Shown in pieces: positions 25,042 to 33,591 of a stretch of 64,000 nt of DNA. Numbering within the stretch: position 1 is the first letter of the stretch; the number at the start of each line of letters is the position of its first letter. The position numbers and the translations under genes were made by a program. The notes below the pieces were generated by a model that worked only from the letters and a program-made list of their open reading frames with translations, was not told the origin of the DNA and made no database searches. The stretch lies in assembly GCF_051860665.1 (NCBI RefSeq), contig NZ_JBHYDM010000008.1, positions 1 through 64,000 of the forward strand. The letters are read 5' to 3'. The DNA comes from Falsiroseomonas sp051860665. GTDB taxonomy: Bacteria; Pseudomonadota; Alphaproteobacteria; Acetobacterales; Acetobacteraceae.

Positions 25042-25432
25042 CGCCGAGGCCTGCCTGGCCGAGGTGGTGGCGCTGCACGCGCTGTTCGAAACTTGGCTGG
25101 GCGCCCCCGGCCATGGCGATTTCAGCCGCTTCGAGCAGGCCTTCGCGCCCGGCTTCACCATGGTCGGCCCCGGCGGCACGCGGATGGACCGCGCCGGCAC
25201 GCTGGCCTTCCTGCTGCGGGCCAAGGGCAGCCGCGGCGAGGGCTTCCGCATCGCGGTGGAGGAGGGCGCGCCGCTGCACCAGGCGCCGGGCCTGGTGCTG
25301 ATGCATTACATCGAGCGGCAATGGCTGCGCGGCGGCGAAACCGCCCGCCGCGCCGCGGCCCTGCTGCAGATGACGCCGGCCGGGCCGCGCTGGCTCTTCG
25401 TGCAGGAAACCTGGGTGACGCCGCCGGTTTGA
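25022..25432 (+). CDS. NTF2-like/SnoaL-type domain protein
   Basis: A 136-residue protein with the cone-shaped NTF2-like pattern: an N-terminal helix pair (AEVVALHALFETWL), FEQAFAPGFTMVGPGG and strands ending WLFVQETWV. Proteins of this fold act as small isomerases, hydrolases or binding proteins. It begins inside the end of the aldo/keto reductase gene. No catalytic residues can be assigned. Confidence 0.65.
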   Translation: MTSTVTDAEACLAEVVALHALFETWLGAPGHGDFSRFEQAFAPGFTMVGPGGTRMDRAGTLAFLLRAKGSRGEGFRIAVEEGAPLHQAPGLVLMHYIERQWLRGGETARRAAALLQMTPAGPRWLFVQETWVTPPV

Positions 25433-25494
25433 TGCTGGACAGCCGGCCCTGGCTTCAGGACATTCCAGCCACAAGACGAATGGGAGATTCGGGA

Positions 25495-26778
25495 ATGATC
25501 CTCCGCCGCGCAGCGCTCGCCGCCCTTGCCGCCGCCGCCTGGGGGGCCACGCCCGCCGCGGCGCAGGCACCCGCCTGCACCCATACCGTCGGCATGGTCG
25601 TTTCGCTGACCGGCCCGGCGGGGCGCTTCGGCCAGGCGGCGGCGAAATCCGTGGAGCTCGCCTTCAACGAATTGAACGCCGCGGCCGGCGCGCAGGGCAT
25701 CGCCGGCTGCCGCCTGGCCTTCGACCTGCGCGATGCGCAATCCCAGGGCAGCGTGGCGGTGGACCAGGCGCGGCAGCTGGTGGATCTGCGGCGCGTGCCC
25801 GCGATCCTCGGCGGCATCATCAGCAGCGTCTCCATCCCCATCGTCACCAGCGTGACGGGACCGGCCGGCGTGGTGCAGATCTCGCCGGCCTCCTCCTCGC
25901 CGACGCTGACGCGCATGGCGGTGGAGGGGCAGACGCGCGGCTGGTTCTTCCGCACCATCACCTCGGACGCCCTGCAGGGCACCGCCGCCGCACGCTACGC
26001 CATGGACCAGGGGCTGCGGCGGCTGGCCATCATCCATGTGAACAACGACTTCGGCGTGAACATGGTGAACGAGTTCCGCCGCGCCTATGTGGCGCTCGGC
26101 GGCACCATCGTCTCCACCACGCCCTACAACCAGGGCCAGGCGAGCTACGCGCCGGAAGTCACCAATGCGCTGCGCGGCGATCCGCCGGCGCTGTACCTGG
26201 TGAGCTATCCCGGCGATGGCACCACCATCGCCCGCACCTGGATCCAGCAGGGCGGCCCCGCGACCTTCCTGCTGAATGACGGCATGAACAGCGCCGATTT
26301 CATCCGGGATGTCGGGCCGCGCTTCCTGAACAATGCTTTTGGTACCTCCTCGGGCACCGTCACCACGCCCTCCACCGAGTATTTTGCCCGCGCCTATCCC
26401 GCCATGTCGGGCGGCTTCGGCGCGGGCGCGCCGGCGGCGGACCGAGCCTTCGATGCGGCGGCGATCCTGGGGCTCGCCATCGCCAAGGCGGGCAGTTTCG
26501 AGGCTGCCGCGATCCGCGATGCGATCCGTGCGGTGACCGCGCCCGGCGGCACCGAGATCCATGCGGGGCCGGAGGGTTTCGCGCGCGGGCTGGCGGAGCT
26601 GCGCGCCGGGCGCGCCATCCGCTATGTCGGCGTGATCGGCGCGGTGGAATTCGACGCGAACGGCGATATCACCGGCCCCTTCCGCAAGTGGCGCATCCAG
26701 AACGGCGAGATTGTCACCGTCGGCCAGATGACGGTGGAGGAAGTGCAGGCCGTGCAGCGCCAGCTGCCGCCGCGCTGA
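25495..26778 (+). CDS. Branched-chain-type ABC transporter substrate-binding protein (LivK-like)
   Basis: A 427-residue type I periplasmic receptor with a Sec signal peptide (ILRRAALAALAAAAWGATPAAAQA) and typical Leu/Ile/Val-binding landmarks: GMVVSLTGPAGRFG, VPAILGGIISS and AIIHVNNDFG. The ATG at 25495 follows GGGAGATTCGGGA; the open frame upstream belongs to the NTF2-like region. It is the likely receptor for the divergent LivGFHM system. The stop and the next start overlap (TGATG). Confidence 0.88.
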   Translation: MILRRAALAALAAAAWGATPAAAQAPACTHTVGMVVSLTGPAGRFGQAAAKSVELAFNELNAAAGAQGIAGCRLAFDLRDAQSQGSVAVDQARQLVDLRRVPAILGGIISSVSIPIVTSVTGPAGVVQISPASSSPTLTRMAVEGQTRGWFFRTITSDALQGTAAARYAMDQGLRRLAIIHVNNDFGVNMVNEFRRAYVALGGTIVSTTPYNQGQASYAPEVTNALRGDPPALYLVSYPGDGTTIARTWIQQGGPATFLLNDGMNSADFIRDVGPRFLNNAFGTSSGTVTTPSTEYFARAYPAMSGGFGAGAPAADRAFDAAAILGLAIAKAGSFEAAAIRDAIRAVTAPGGTEIHAGPEGFARGLAELRAGRAIRYVGVIGAVEFDANGDITGPFRKWRIQNGEIVTVGQMTVEEVQAVQRQLPPR

Positions 26779-28226
26779 TGCCGCACCGTCCACGCCCGCC
26801 CCGCGTGCTGCTGGCCCCGGGGCTGGAAGCCAGCCGCATCGTCACCGGCCTGTGGCAGGTGGCAGACCAGGAACGCGATGGCCGCGTGCTGGACCACGCC
26901 GCGGCCGCCGCCGCCATGGCGGATTATGCCGAAGCCGGCTTCGACAGCTTCGACATGGCCGACCACTATGGCGGCGCCGAACAGATCTTCTCGCGGTTCC
27001 GCGACGCCGATGGCGCTGGCCAGGTCTTCACGAAATGGGTGCCGACGCCGGGGGCGATGACGCGGGAGGTGGTGCGCGAAGGTGTCGGGCGCAGCATAGA
27101 ACGGCTGGGCTGCGTGCCGGACCTCATGCAGTTCCATTGGTGGTCCTTCCACCATCCCGCCTGGCTGGATGCGCTGCGCGAAATGGCGGCGATGCGCGCG
27201 GAAGGCGCGCTGCGCCATATCGGCGTGACGAACTTCGATACCGATCATCTGCGCGTGGCGGTGAAGCAGGGCATTCCGGTCGTCACCAACCAGCTCTCCT
27301 TCTCGCTGCTGGATCGTCGCGCAGCGGGCGCGATGAGCGAGTTCTGCCTCGCCCACGGCGTGAAGCTGCTGGCCTATGGCACGCTGGGCGGCGGCTTCCT
27401 TTCGGAGCGATGGCTGGGGCGGGACGAACCCCCGGAGATCACCGACTGGTCCAAGATGAAGTACCGCCGCTTCATCGAGGCGATGGGCGGCTGGGACGCC
27501 TTCCAGCATCTGCTGCGCGCGGTGGCGGAGATTGCGCGCAAGCATGGCGTCTCCATCAGCAATGTCGCGACGCGTTGGGTACTGGAGCATCCGGCGGTGG
27601 GCGCCGTGATTCTCGGCGCGCGGCTGACGGAGGCGGAGCATCGCGCCGATAATCTGCGCCTGTTTGGCTTCGCACTGGATGCGGAGGACCACGCGCGGCT
27701 CGACCAGGTCTTCGCGACGCTGCGGCCGATCCCCGGCGATTGCGGCGACGAATACCGCAAGCCGCCCTTCCTGACCGCCTCCGGCGATCTCAGCCATCAT
27801 CTGGAGGCCCTGCCCAAGGCTTTCGTGGCCACAGAATTCCGTCCCGGGCGCAGCCGCGTCGACAGCGGCAGCGTCTGGGAGGCGAATTGCGGCTATAGCC
27901 GCGCGATCCGCGTGGGCGACCGCATCCTGGTCAGCGGCACCACCGCGACGCATACCGATGGCAGCGTCGTCTGCCCGGGCGATGCCGCGGGCCAGGCCGT
28001 CTATATCCTCGACAAGATCGCCGCCGCGATCGAGGCGCTGGGCGGCACGATGGAGGATGTGGTCCAGACCCGGATCTGGCTGCGCGATGCCCAGGATTGG
28101 GAAGGCGTGGGCCGCGTGCATGGCCGCGTCTTTGCGGAGGCGCGTCCGGCCAATACGCTGGTGGAAGTGGCCCGGCTGGTCGGCCCCTATCTCGTGGAGA
28201 TCGAGGCCGAGGCCGTGGTCGGCTAG
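26778..28226 (+). CDS. Aldo/keto reductase-RidA family fusion protein
   Basis: A 482-residue two-domain protein. Residues 1-330 are an aldo/keto reductase with D59, Y64, K86 and H120 in place (FDMADHY, FTKW, QFHWW). Residues about 365-482 are a RidA/YjgF/YER057c domain (VSGTTATHTDG, GGTMEDVVQTRIWLRD, LVEVARL, VEIEAEAV). The position of the essential Arg of E. coli RidA (PARS before CVEVARL) is Asn here (PANT), so classic imine deaminase activity is doubtful. No stop or frameshift separates the domains. Its stop shares CTAG with the convergent receptor gene. Confidence 0.88.
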   Translation: MPHRPRPPRVLLAPGLEASRIVTGLWQVADQERDGRVLDHAAAAAAMADYAEAGFDSFDMADHYGGAEQIFSRFRDADGAGQVFTKWVPTPGAMTREVVREGVGRSIERLGCVPDLMQFHWWSFHHPAWLDALREMAAMRAEGALRHIGVTNFDTDHLRVAVKQGIPVVTNQLSFSLLDRRAAGAMSEFCLAHGVKLLAYGTLGGGFLSERWLGRDEPPEITDWSKMKYRRFIEAMGGWDAFQHLLRAVAEIARKHGVSISNVATRWVLEHPAVGAVILGARLTEAEHRADNLRLFGFALDAEDHARLDQVFATLRPIPGDCGDEYRKPPFLTASGDLSHHLEALPKAFVATEFRPGRSRVDSGSVWEANCGYSRAIRVGDRILVSGTTATHTDGSVVCPGDAAGQAVYILDKIAAAIEALGGTMEDVVQTRIWLRDAQDWEGVGRVHGRVFAEARPANTLVEVARLVGPYLVEIEAEAVVG

Positions 28227-29785
28227 TTGGCCGGGCGCATCGACATCGCATAGGTCTCCTCGTCGTTGCGCGCGATCACCTCGACGTTGCGGCGTGAGGC
28301 CCAGATGTTCACCTGGTGGTGCAGCGGGATGATGGCGTAGTCGGCCATCGCCACGCGTGTGGCCTGGCGGTACAGCTCCTCCCGCGCCGGGATGTCGATG
28401 GTGGTCAGCGCGCGTTCCACCAGCGCGTCGAATTCCGGGTTCGAATACATCGAGCGGTTGGAAATGCCGCGGCCGCGCGCACGGTCGAGCGTCGCGATCA
28501 GCGCCGTCATCGGGCTGTCCGGCTCGCCCGTGCCGGTGCCCCAGCCGGACAGGCCGATGGGGAACTCATTGCGGGCGGAACGGGTGAAATAGACGTTGGA
28601 CGGCATGGCCTGCACATCGGTGCGCACGCCGATGCGCGCCCACATCTGCGCGACGGCCTGGATGATCTGCTCGTCATTCACATAGCGGTTGTTGGGGCCG
28701 GCCAGCATCACGCGGAAGCCGTTCGGATAGCCGGCCTCCCGCAGCAGTTGCTGCGCCCGTGCCGGGTTGAAGGGGTCCGGTTTCAGCGAGGGATCGTGCC
28801 CCATCACGCCCTCCGCCAGGAACTGGCCGGAGGGCGAGGCATAGCCGCCCATCACGCGGCTGACGATGGCATCGCGGTTGATGGCCAGCGACAGCGCCTG
28901 GCGCACGCGGTTGTCGCGCAGCGGGCTGCGCTCCAGCCTTTCGCCATTCGGGCCGGAGACGGCGGGCGTGTCGTCCCGCTGGTGGTCGAGGTAGAGGTAG
29001 ATGTTGCGCAGCGCGGCGCGGCTGGCGATGCGGATATTCGGGTCGCTCTTCAGGGAATCGACGTCGCGCGTGGAGACCGCGTCGATCGCCTGCACGTCGC
29101 CGGCGCGCAGCGCGGCGATGCGGGAGGCGTCGTTGGCGATGATGCGGTAGTTCACCCGCGCCCAGGGCTGCGCCGGGCCCCACCAGTTGGGATTGCGCTC
29201 CATCACCGCCTCCGTGCCCGGGGCGTAGGAAACGAGGCGATAGGGTCCGGTGCCGATGGCAGCGCGGCCGTTGTTGAAATCGGCGGTGTCGATCTCCGTG
29301 CCGAATTGCCGGCTGATGATGGAGATGCCGCTCATCCAGTTCGGCACCAGCGGATTGGGGGAAGCGGTGTGCATGCGGATGGTATGGGCATCCACCACCT
29401 CCAGCCGCTGCACCTGGCGCGTATAGATGGTGAAGCTGCCGGGGCTGTTGCGCACATTCGGCACGCGCTCGAAGGTCGAGACGATGTCCTCGGCGGTGAA
29501 GGGGCGGCCGTCATGCCAGGTGACGCCCTGGCGCAGCTTGAACTCCCACACCGTCGGGCTGATCGAGGTCCAGGATTCCGCCAGGCCCGGGCGCAGGCGG
29601 AAATCCTCATCCGTGCCCACCAGCCGGTCGAAGATGTGCTTGTTCAGCGCATTGTTCGGCGTCAGCGTGTGGTAGTGCGGGTCCATCGAGGTGAAGGCGC
29701 CGCCGACGCCGATCGTCAGCGTCTGCGCCACTCCGCCTGTGGCGCCGAGGGCCAGGAAGGTGGCGGCCAGCAGGGTCTTGCGCAT
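28223..29785 (-). CDS. Peptide/nickel-type ABC transporter substrate-binding protein (SBP_bac_5)
   Basis: A 520-residue DppA/OppA-type periplasmic receptor with a Sec signal (MRKTLLAATFLALGATGGVAQ). Family landmarks are the FKLRQGVTWHDGRPFTAEDI motif, GTGPYRL and RQALSLAINRDAI. The start at 29785 follows GGGGAGAGACCC. No permease or ATPase adjoins it; the Dpp genes at 33592-40197 have their own receptor. It is divergent from an aminohydrolase operon, suggesting it captures that pathway's substrate and shares membrane components. Confidence 0.9.
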   Translation of the reverse strand: MRKTLLAATFLALGATGGVAQTLTIGVGGAFTSMDPHYHTLTPNNALNKHIFDRLVGTDEDFRLRPGLAESWTSISPTVWEFKLRQGVTWHDGRPFTAEDIVSTFERVPNVRNSPGSFTIYTRQVQRLEVVDAHTIRMHTASPNPLVPNWMSGISIISRQFGTEIDTADFNNGRAAIGTGPYRLVSYAPGTEAVMERNPNWWGPAQPWARVNYRIIANDASRIAALRAGDVQAIDAVSTRDVDSLKSDPNIRIASRAALRNIYLYLDHQRDDTPAVSGPNGERLERSPLRDNRVRQALSLAINRDAIVSRVMGGYASPSGQFLAEGVMGHDPSLKPDPFNPARAQQLLREAGYPNGFRVMLAGPNNRYVNDEQIIQAVAQMWARIGVRTDVQAMPSNVYFTRSARNEFPIGLSGWGTGTGEPDSPMTALIATLDRARGRGISNRSMYSNPEFDALVERALTTIDIPAREELYRQATRVAMADYAIIPLHHQVNIWASRRNVEVIARNDEETYAMSMRPAN

Positions 29786-29822
29786 GGGTCTCTCCCCGGA
29801 CATGCTCGTCGGGCTGGATAGT

Positions 29823-29836
29823 ATTGTCCGTACAAT
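29823..29836. promoter_or_regulatory. ATTGT-N4-ACAAT dyad in a divergent promoter region
   Basis: Perfect 5-base arms (29823-29827 and 29832-29836) lie midway in the 94-base gap between the Dpp-type receptor and the aminohydrolase. The pattern resembles operators of FCD/FadR-type GntR regulators. The nearest GntR gene in this window is at 5406, so the cognate regulator may lie elsewhere. Confidence 0.45.
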
Positions 29837-29879
29837 GCGGCCGCAACCGCCTTGTCACCGGCCCGGGGGAAAGACTTCG

Positions 29880-31262
29880 ATGGATTTGCTCGTCACGGAT
29901 GCAGTCATCGTCACCCAGGATGCAGAGCGCACCATTCTGGACCGCGGCGCGATCGCGATCCGCGGCGACCGCATTGCCGATATCGGGCCGACCGCACAGC
30001 TTGAGGCCGCGCATCCGGACCTGCCGCGCATGGCGGGCCGCGGAAAGGCTGTGCTGCCGGGCTTCGTCAATGCGCATACGCACACCATCCTGACGGTGCT
30101 GCGCGCGACGGTGGAGGATTGGTCCGGCAATGCCGTCTACGGCTATATGTCGCCCGTCTCCTATACCATGACGCCGCATGAGCGGGCGGTGATGGGCATG
30201 CTCGGCATCGTCGAGGGCATCCGCTCCGGCACCACAACCTTCGTCGATCCTTTCCGCCATGTGCCGGATTATGCGGATGCCATGGCCTCGCTGCGCGTGC
30301 GTCTCGTGCTCAGCGAGAACTGCGCCGATGTGAACACGCTGAAGATCCGCCATGGCGACTGGTCGCAGGACCCGGCCTTTGGGGAGGGCTTTCTCGAACG
30401 CACGCGCGCCGGCATCGCGCGCTTCCACAATACGCATGAGGGGCGGCTGCAGATCCAGATCGCAGCGCATGCGACGGACAACTGCACGCCCGATTACCTG
30501 GAGAAGCTGACGGAGCTGGCGCGCCAGCACAATATGCCGCGCACCATCCACCTGGCGCAGTCCGTCGAGGAAATCCGGGTGATACGCGACAAGTACGATT
30601 GCACGCCTGCCGAATATCTCGCGCGGCATGGCTGGGCGGAGCCCGATGTGGTCGGTGCGCATTGGACCTATCTGACGGAGCGCGACATCGCGCTGCTCGG
30701 CGAGCGCGGCATGCAGATGGTGCATTGCCCGGCAAATGGATCGCGCCGCGGCCCGCATCCGGTGCTGGCGAAATCCATCCGCCGCGCCGGCATCAACATC
30801 AGCTTCGGTACCGACAACATGACGGAGGACATGTTCCACGCCATGAAGATCGGCCTGATCGTGCATCGCGGTGCCGAGAGCCAGCAGGGCACGGATCCGC
30901 AGCCGGAGGACATTTTTGACAGTTGCAATCGGAATGGCGCGCGCAGCATCGGGCGGCAGGACGACATCGGCAGCCTGGAGGTCGGCAAGAAGGCGGATCT
31001 CACCTTCCTCAACCTGAACACGCCGGCGCTGCGGCCCGTGACGAACCTGATCGGCAATATCGTGCATTACGGCCATCCGGGCACGGTGGAATCCGTGATG
31101 GTGGATGGGGAATTCGTGCTGCGGGACGGCAAGGTCCTCGTGGCCGATGAGCAGGCCCTGCTGGAGGAAGCGCAGGCCGTCACCAAGGCGGTCTGGGCGC
31201 GGATGCTTGCGAACAACCCGGACCTGCCGCCGCCGCGCAAGCTGAACTGGATGGATGTGTGA
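29880..31262 (+). CDS. Amidohydrolase family protein (chlorohydrolase/SAH-deaminase-like)
   Basis: A 460-residue TIM-barrel metal hydrolase of the AtzA/TrzN/5'-methylthioadenosine deaminase group. The HxH motif is NAHTH (H66, H68); later IHLAQS, MVHCPANGS and SFGTDNM match the remaining metal and Asp regions, and VGKKADL is the usual C-terminal motif. Members deaminate or dechlorinate N-heterocycles. The start at 29880 follows GGGGGAAAG. It leads a unit with a flavin monooxygenase and an aldo/keto reductase. Confidence 0.88.
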   Translation: MDLLVTDAVIVTQDAERTILDRGAIAIRGDRIADIGPTAQLEAAHPDLPRMAGRGKAVLPGFVNAHTHTILTVLRATVEDWSGNAVYGYMSPVSYTMTPHERAVMGMLGIVEGIRSGTTTFVDPFRHVPDYADAMASLRVRLVLSENCADVNTLKIRHGDWSQDPAFGEGFLERTRAGIARFHNTHEGRLQIQIAAHATDNCTPDYLEKLTELARQHNMPRTIHLAQSVEEIRVIRDKYDCTPAEYLARHGWAEPDVVGAHWTYLTERDIALLGERGMQMVHCPANGSRRGPHPVLAKSIRRAGINISFGTDNMTEDMFHAMKIGLIVHRGAESQQGTDPQPEDIFDSCNRNGARSIGRQDDIGSLEVGKKADLTFLNLNTPALRPVTNLIGNIVHYGHPGTVESVMVDGEFVLRDGKVLVADEQALLEEAQAVTKAVWARMLANNPDLPPPRKLNWMDV

Positions 31263-31272
31263 GGCCAGGCCG

Positions 31273-32574
31273 ATGAAGAAGATGCACCTGGTCGCCTATA
31301 TGAAGACCGGGCCGAGCGCCAGCTATCCCGGCAGCTGGCGCCACCCGACGGCGACGCTGCACGACCTGTTCGAACCCTCGCGCTACGAACACATGGCCCG
31401 CGTCCTGGAAGCGGCCTGCTTCGATGCCTGCTTCTTCGCGGATGGCCTGGGCCTGCCTGACAACTACAGGAACCACTTCGCCGATTATGCCGGGCGCGGC
31501 GGGCAGACCAGCATGCTGGACCCGATGGTGGTGCTGCCTTTGATGGCGCGCGTCACCAGGCATCTTGGCCTCGGCGCGACGCTCTCGACCACCTTCCACA
31601 ACCCCTACAACCTGGCCCGCGCGCTGGGCTCGCTCGACTTGCTCAGCAAGGGCCGCGTCGCCTGGAATGTCGTGACCACGGCGCGGGAATTCGAGGCGCA
31701 GAATTGCGGCCCCGAATCCCTGCCGCCGAAGGAAACGCGCTACGACCGCGCGGATGAGATCCTGGAGGCCTGCTGCGCGCTCTGGGATGGCTGGGACCCC
31801 GATGCGCTGGTGCTGGACAAGGCCAGCGGCGTCTTCGCCGATGCGACGAAGATCCGCTACGCCAACTACGTCGGCCAGCACGTCTCCTCCCGCGGTCCGC
31901 TCTCCATCCCGCGCAGCCCGCAGGGGCGGCCGGTCATCATGCAGGCGGGGTCCTCCGAGCGTGGCCGTCGCTTCGCGGCGCGCTGGGCGGAGATGATCTT
32001 CTGCTCGCCTGCGACGAAGGAGGCGGCCATCGCCTATCGCAACGACATCCGCGCGCGCATGGAAGTCATCGGTCGCAATCCGGATGAATGCGCCGTGCTG
32101 CCGACGCTGCAATTGGTGATCGGGGAGACGCAGGCGATCGCGCAGGAGAGGGCGGCGCTCTACGCCTCGCTCGCCGATCCGGAACTGGTGCTGGCCGCCA
32201 GCTCCTGGGCCGTCGCCGCCGATCTCAGCCTTCTGGAAACGCCGGAGGCGATCGAAGGCCAAAGCGGCAACCAGGGCGTGCAGGGGCACCGCGATCGCAT
32301 GATGCAGGTGGCCAAGGCCAAGGGCATCAGCTTCGCGGAAGCCGTGCGCCGCCCGCGCGACCTGACGGCCGGCACGCCGGTGATGATCGCCGATATCATG
32401 GAGGACTGGTTCCGCTCCGGTGCCTGCGACGGCTTCATCCTGCCGCCGACCACCTGGCCCACGAGCTTCGAGGAATTCGGGACCATGGTGGTGCCGGAGC
32501 TGCAGCGCCGCGGCCTGTTCCGCACCGCCTATGCCGGGTCTACATTGCGGGAGAATTTGCTGAACCCCGGGTGA
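31273..32574 (+). CDS. LLM-class flavin-dependent monooxygenase (NtaA/SnaA/DszA type)
   Basis: A 433-residue bacterial-luciferase-like barrel protein. Typical segments are SWRHP near residue 22, the FADGLGLPDNY loop, LGLGATLSTTFHNPYNLAR, GRVAWNVVTT and IMQAGSSERG. The NtaA/DszA branch oxidises C-N or C-S bonds of chelators, dibenzothiophene and similar compounds with FMNH2 from a separate reductase. It follows the aminohydrolase by 10 bases and precedes an aldo/keto reductase by 12, so the three are likely co-transcribed. No flavin reductase is present in the window. Confidence 0.9.
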   Translation: MKKMHLVAYMKTGPSASYPGSWRHPTATLHDLFEPSRYEHMARVLEAACFDACFFADGLGLPDNYRNHFADYAGRGGQTSMLDPMVVLPLMARVTRHLGLGATLSTTFHNPYNLARALGSLDLLSKGRVAWNVVTTAREFEAQNCGPESLPPKETRYDRADEILEACCALWDGWDPDALVLDKASGVFADATKIRYANYVGQHVSSRGPLSIPRSPQGRPVIMQAGSSERGRRFAARWAEMIFCSPATKEAAIAYRNDIRARMEVIGRNPDECAVLPTLQLVIGETQAIAQERAALYASLADPELVLAASSWAVAADLSLLETPEAIEGQSGNQGVQGHRDRMMQVAKAKGISFAEAVRRPRDLTAGTPVMIADIMEDWFRSGACDGFILPPTTWPTSFEEFGTMVVPELQRRGLFRTAYAGSTLRENLLNPG

Positions 32575-32586
32575 GGACAACGCCAG

Positions 32587-33591
32587 ATGAAGTATCGCAA
32601 CCTGGGCCGCAGCGGCCTGCGTGTCTCGCCGCTCTGCCTGGGCGCCATGATGTTCGGCGGCGCGACGGATGAGCCGACCAGCCGCCGCATCATCGACACG
32701 GCCCGCAGCCAGGGCATCAACTTCATCGACACGGCGAATGGCTACAATGCCGGCGCGTCGGAGGAGGTGGTGGGCCGTGCCATCGCCGCCGATCGCGCCT
32801 GGTGGGTGCTGGCAACGAAGCTGGCGAACCCGGTGATGCCCGGGCCGAATGGCGGCGGCCTGTCGCGGCTGCATATCATGCTGGCGGTCGAGGCTTCGCT
32901 GAAGCGGCTCGGCACGGACTGCATCGACATCCTCTATTGGCACAAGGAGGATCACGCGACCCCGCTGGCGGAGGCCGTGCATGCCATGGCGGACCTGGTG
33001 CGCGCCGGGAAGATCCGGCATTTCGGCGTCTCCAACCACCGCGCCTGGCGCGTGGCGGAGATCTGCCGGCTTTGCGACCTGGCGGGCATCGACCGGCCGG
33101 TGGTCAGCCAGCCGCTGTACAATGCGCTGAACCGGATGGTGGAGGTGGAGCATATCCCCGCCTGCGCGCATCTCGGCCTCGGCGTCTTTCCCTATTCGCC
33201 GCTGGCGCGCGGCGTGCTGACCGGCAAGTACCGGCCGGATGCGCCGCCGCCCGAAGGCACGCGCGCCGCCCGGCAGGACAAGCGGATGATGGAGACGGAG
33301 TGGCGCCCGGAGAGCCTGCGCATCGCGGCGCAGCTGGCCGCGCGCGCGGCGGAGCGCGGGATCAGCGCCGGACAGTTCGCGCTGGCCTGGGTGCTGCAAA
33401 ACCGTCTCGTCACCGGCGCCGTGGTGGGCCCGCGGACGGAGGCGCATTGGGCGGATTATATGGGCGCGCTGGACTATGCCTTCACGGCGGAGGATGAGTC
33501 GCTGGTGGATGGGCTTGTGGCGGCGGGCCATCCCTCCACGCCCGGCTACAACGATCCGCAATACCCGCTGGAAGGCCGCGTGACGGGCTGA
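32587..33591 (+). CDS. Aldo/keto reductase (YajO/YghZ-like)
   Basis: A 334-residue aldo/keto reductase of the MKYRxLGRSGLxVS type, from a different subfamily than the two at 24-28 kb. Catalytic residues D48, Y53, K78 and H119 are visible (FIDTANGY, ATKL, YWHKED). The C-terminal VVGPRTEAHWADY binds NADPH in relatives. It is the last gene of the aminohydrolase/monooxygenase unit. Its TGA abuts the TGA of the convergent ATPase gene to give the palindrome GCTGATCAGC (33587-33596). Confidence 0.9.
   Translation: MKYRNLGRSGLRVSPLCLGAMMFGGATDEPTSRRIIDTARSQGINFIDTANGYNAGASEEVVGRAIAADRAWWVLATKLANPVMPGPNGGGLSRLHIMLAVEASLKRLGTDCIDILYWHKEDHATPLAEAVHAMADLVRAGKIRHFGVSNHRAWRVAEICRLCDLAGIDRPVVSQPLYNALNRMVEVEHIPACAHLGLGVFPYSPLARGVLTGKYRPDAPPPEGTRAARQDKRMMETEWRPESLRIAAQLAARAAERGISAGQFALAWVLQNRLVTGAVVGPRTEAHWADYMGALDYAFTAEDESLVDGLVAAGHPSTPGYNDPQYPLEGRVTG

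Noticed and set aside
26700..28226. Possible frameshift creating the reductase-RidA fusion
   Set aside because: Both domains are in one frame with no internal stop, and a plausible linker joins them; no compensating frame change is visible.
31180..33561. A 793-codon open frame on the minus strand
   Set aside because: Opposite the flavin monooxygenase and aldo/keto reductase, both of which have clear family motifs; the antisense frame has none.
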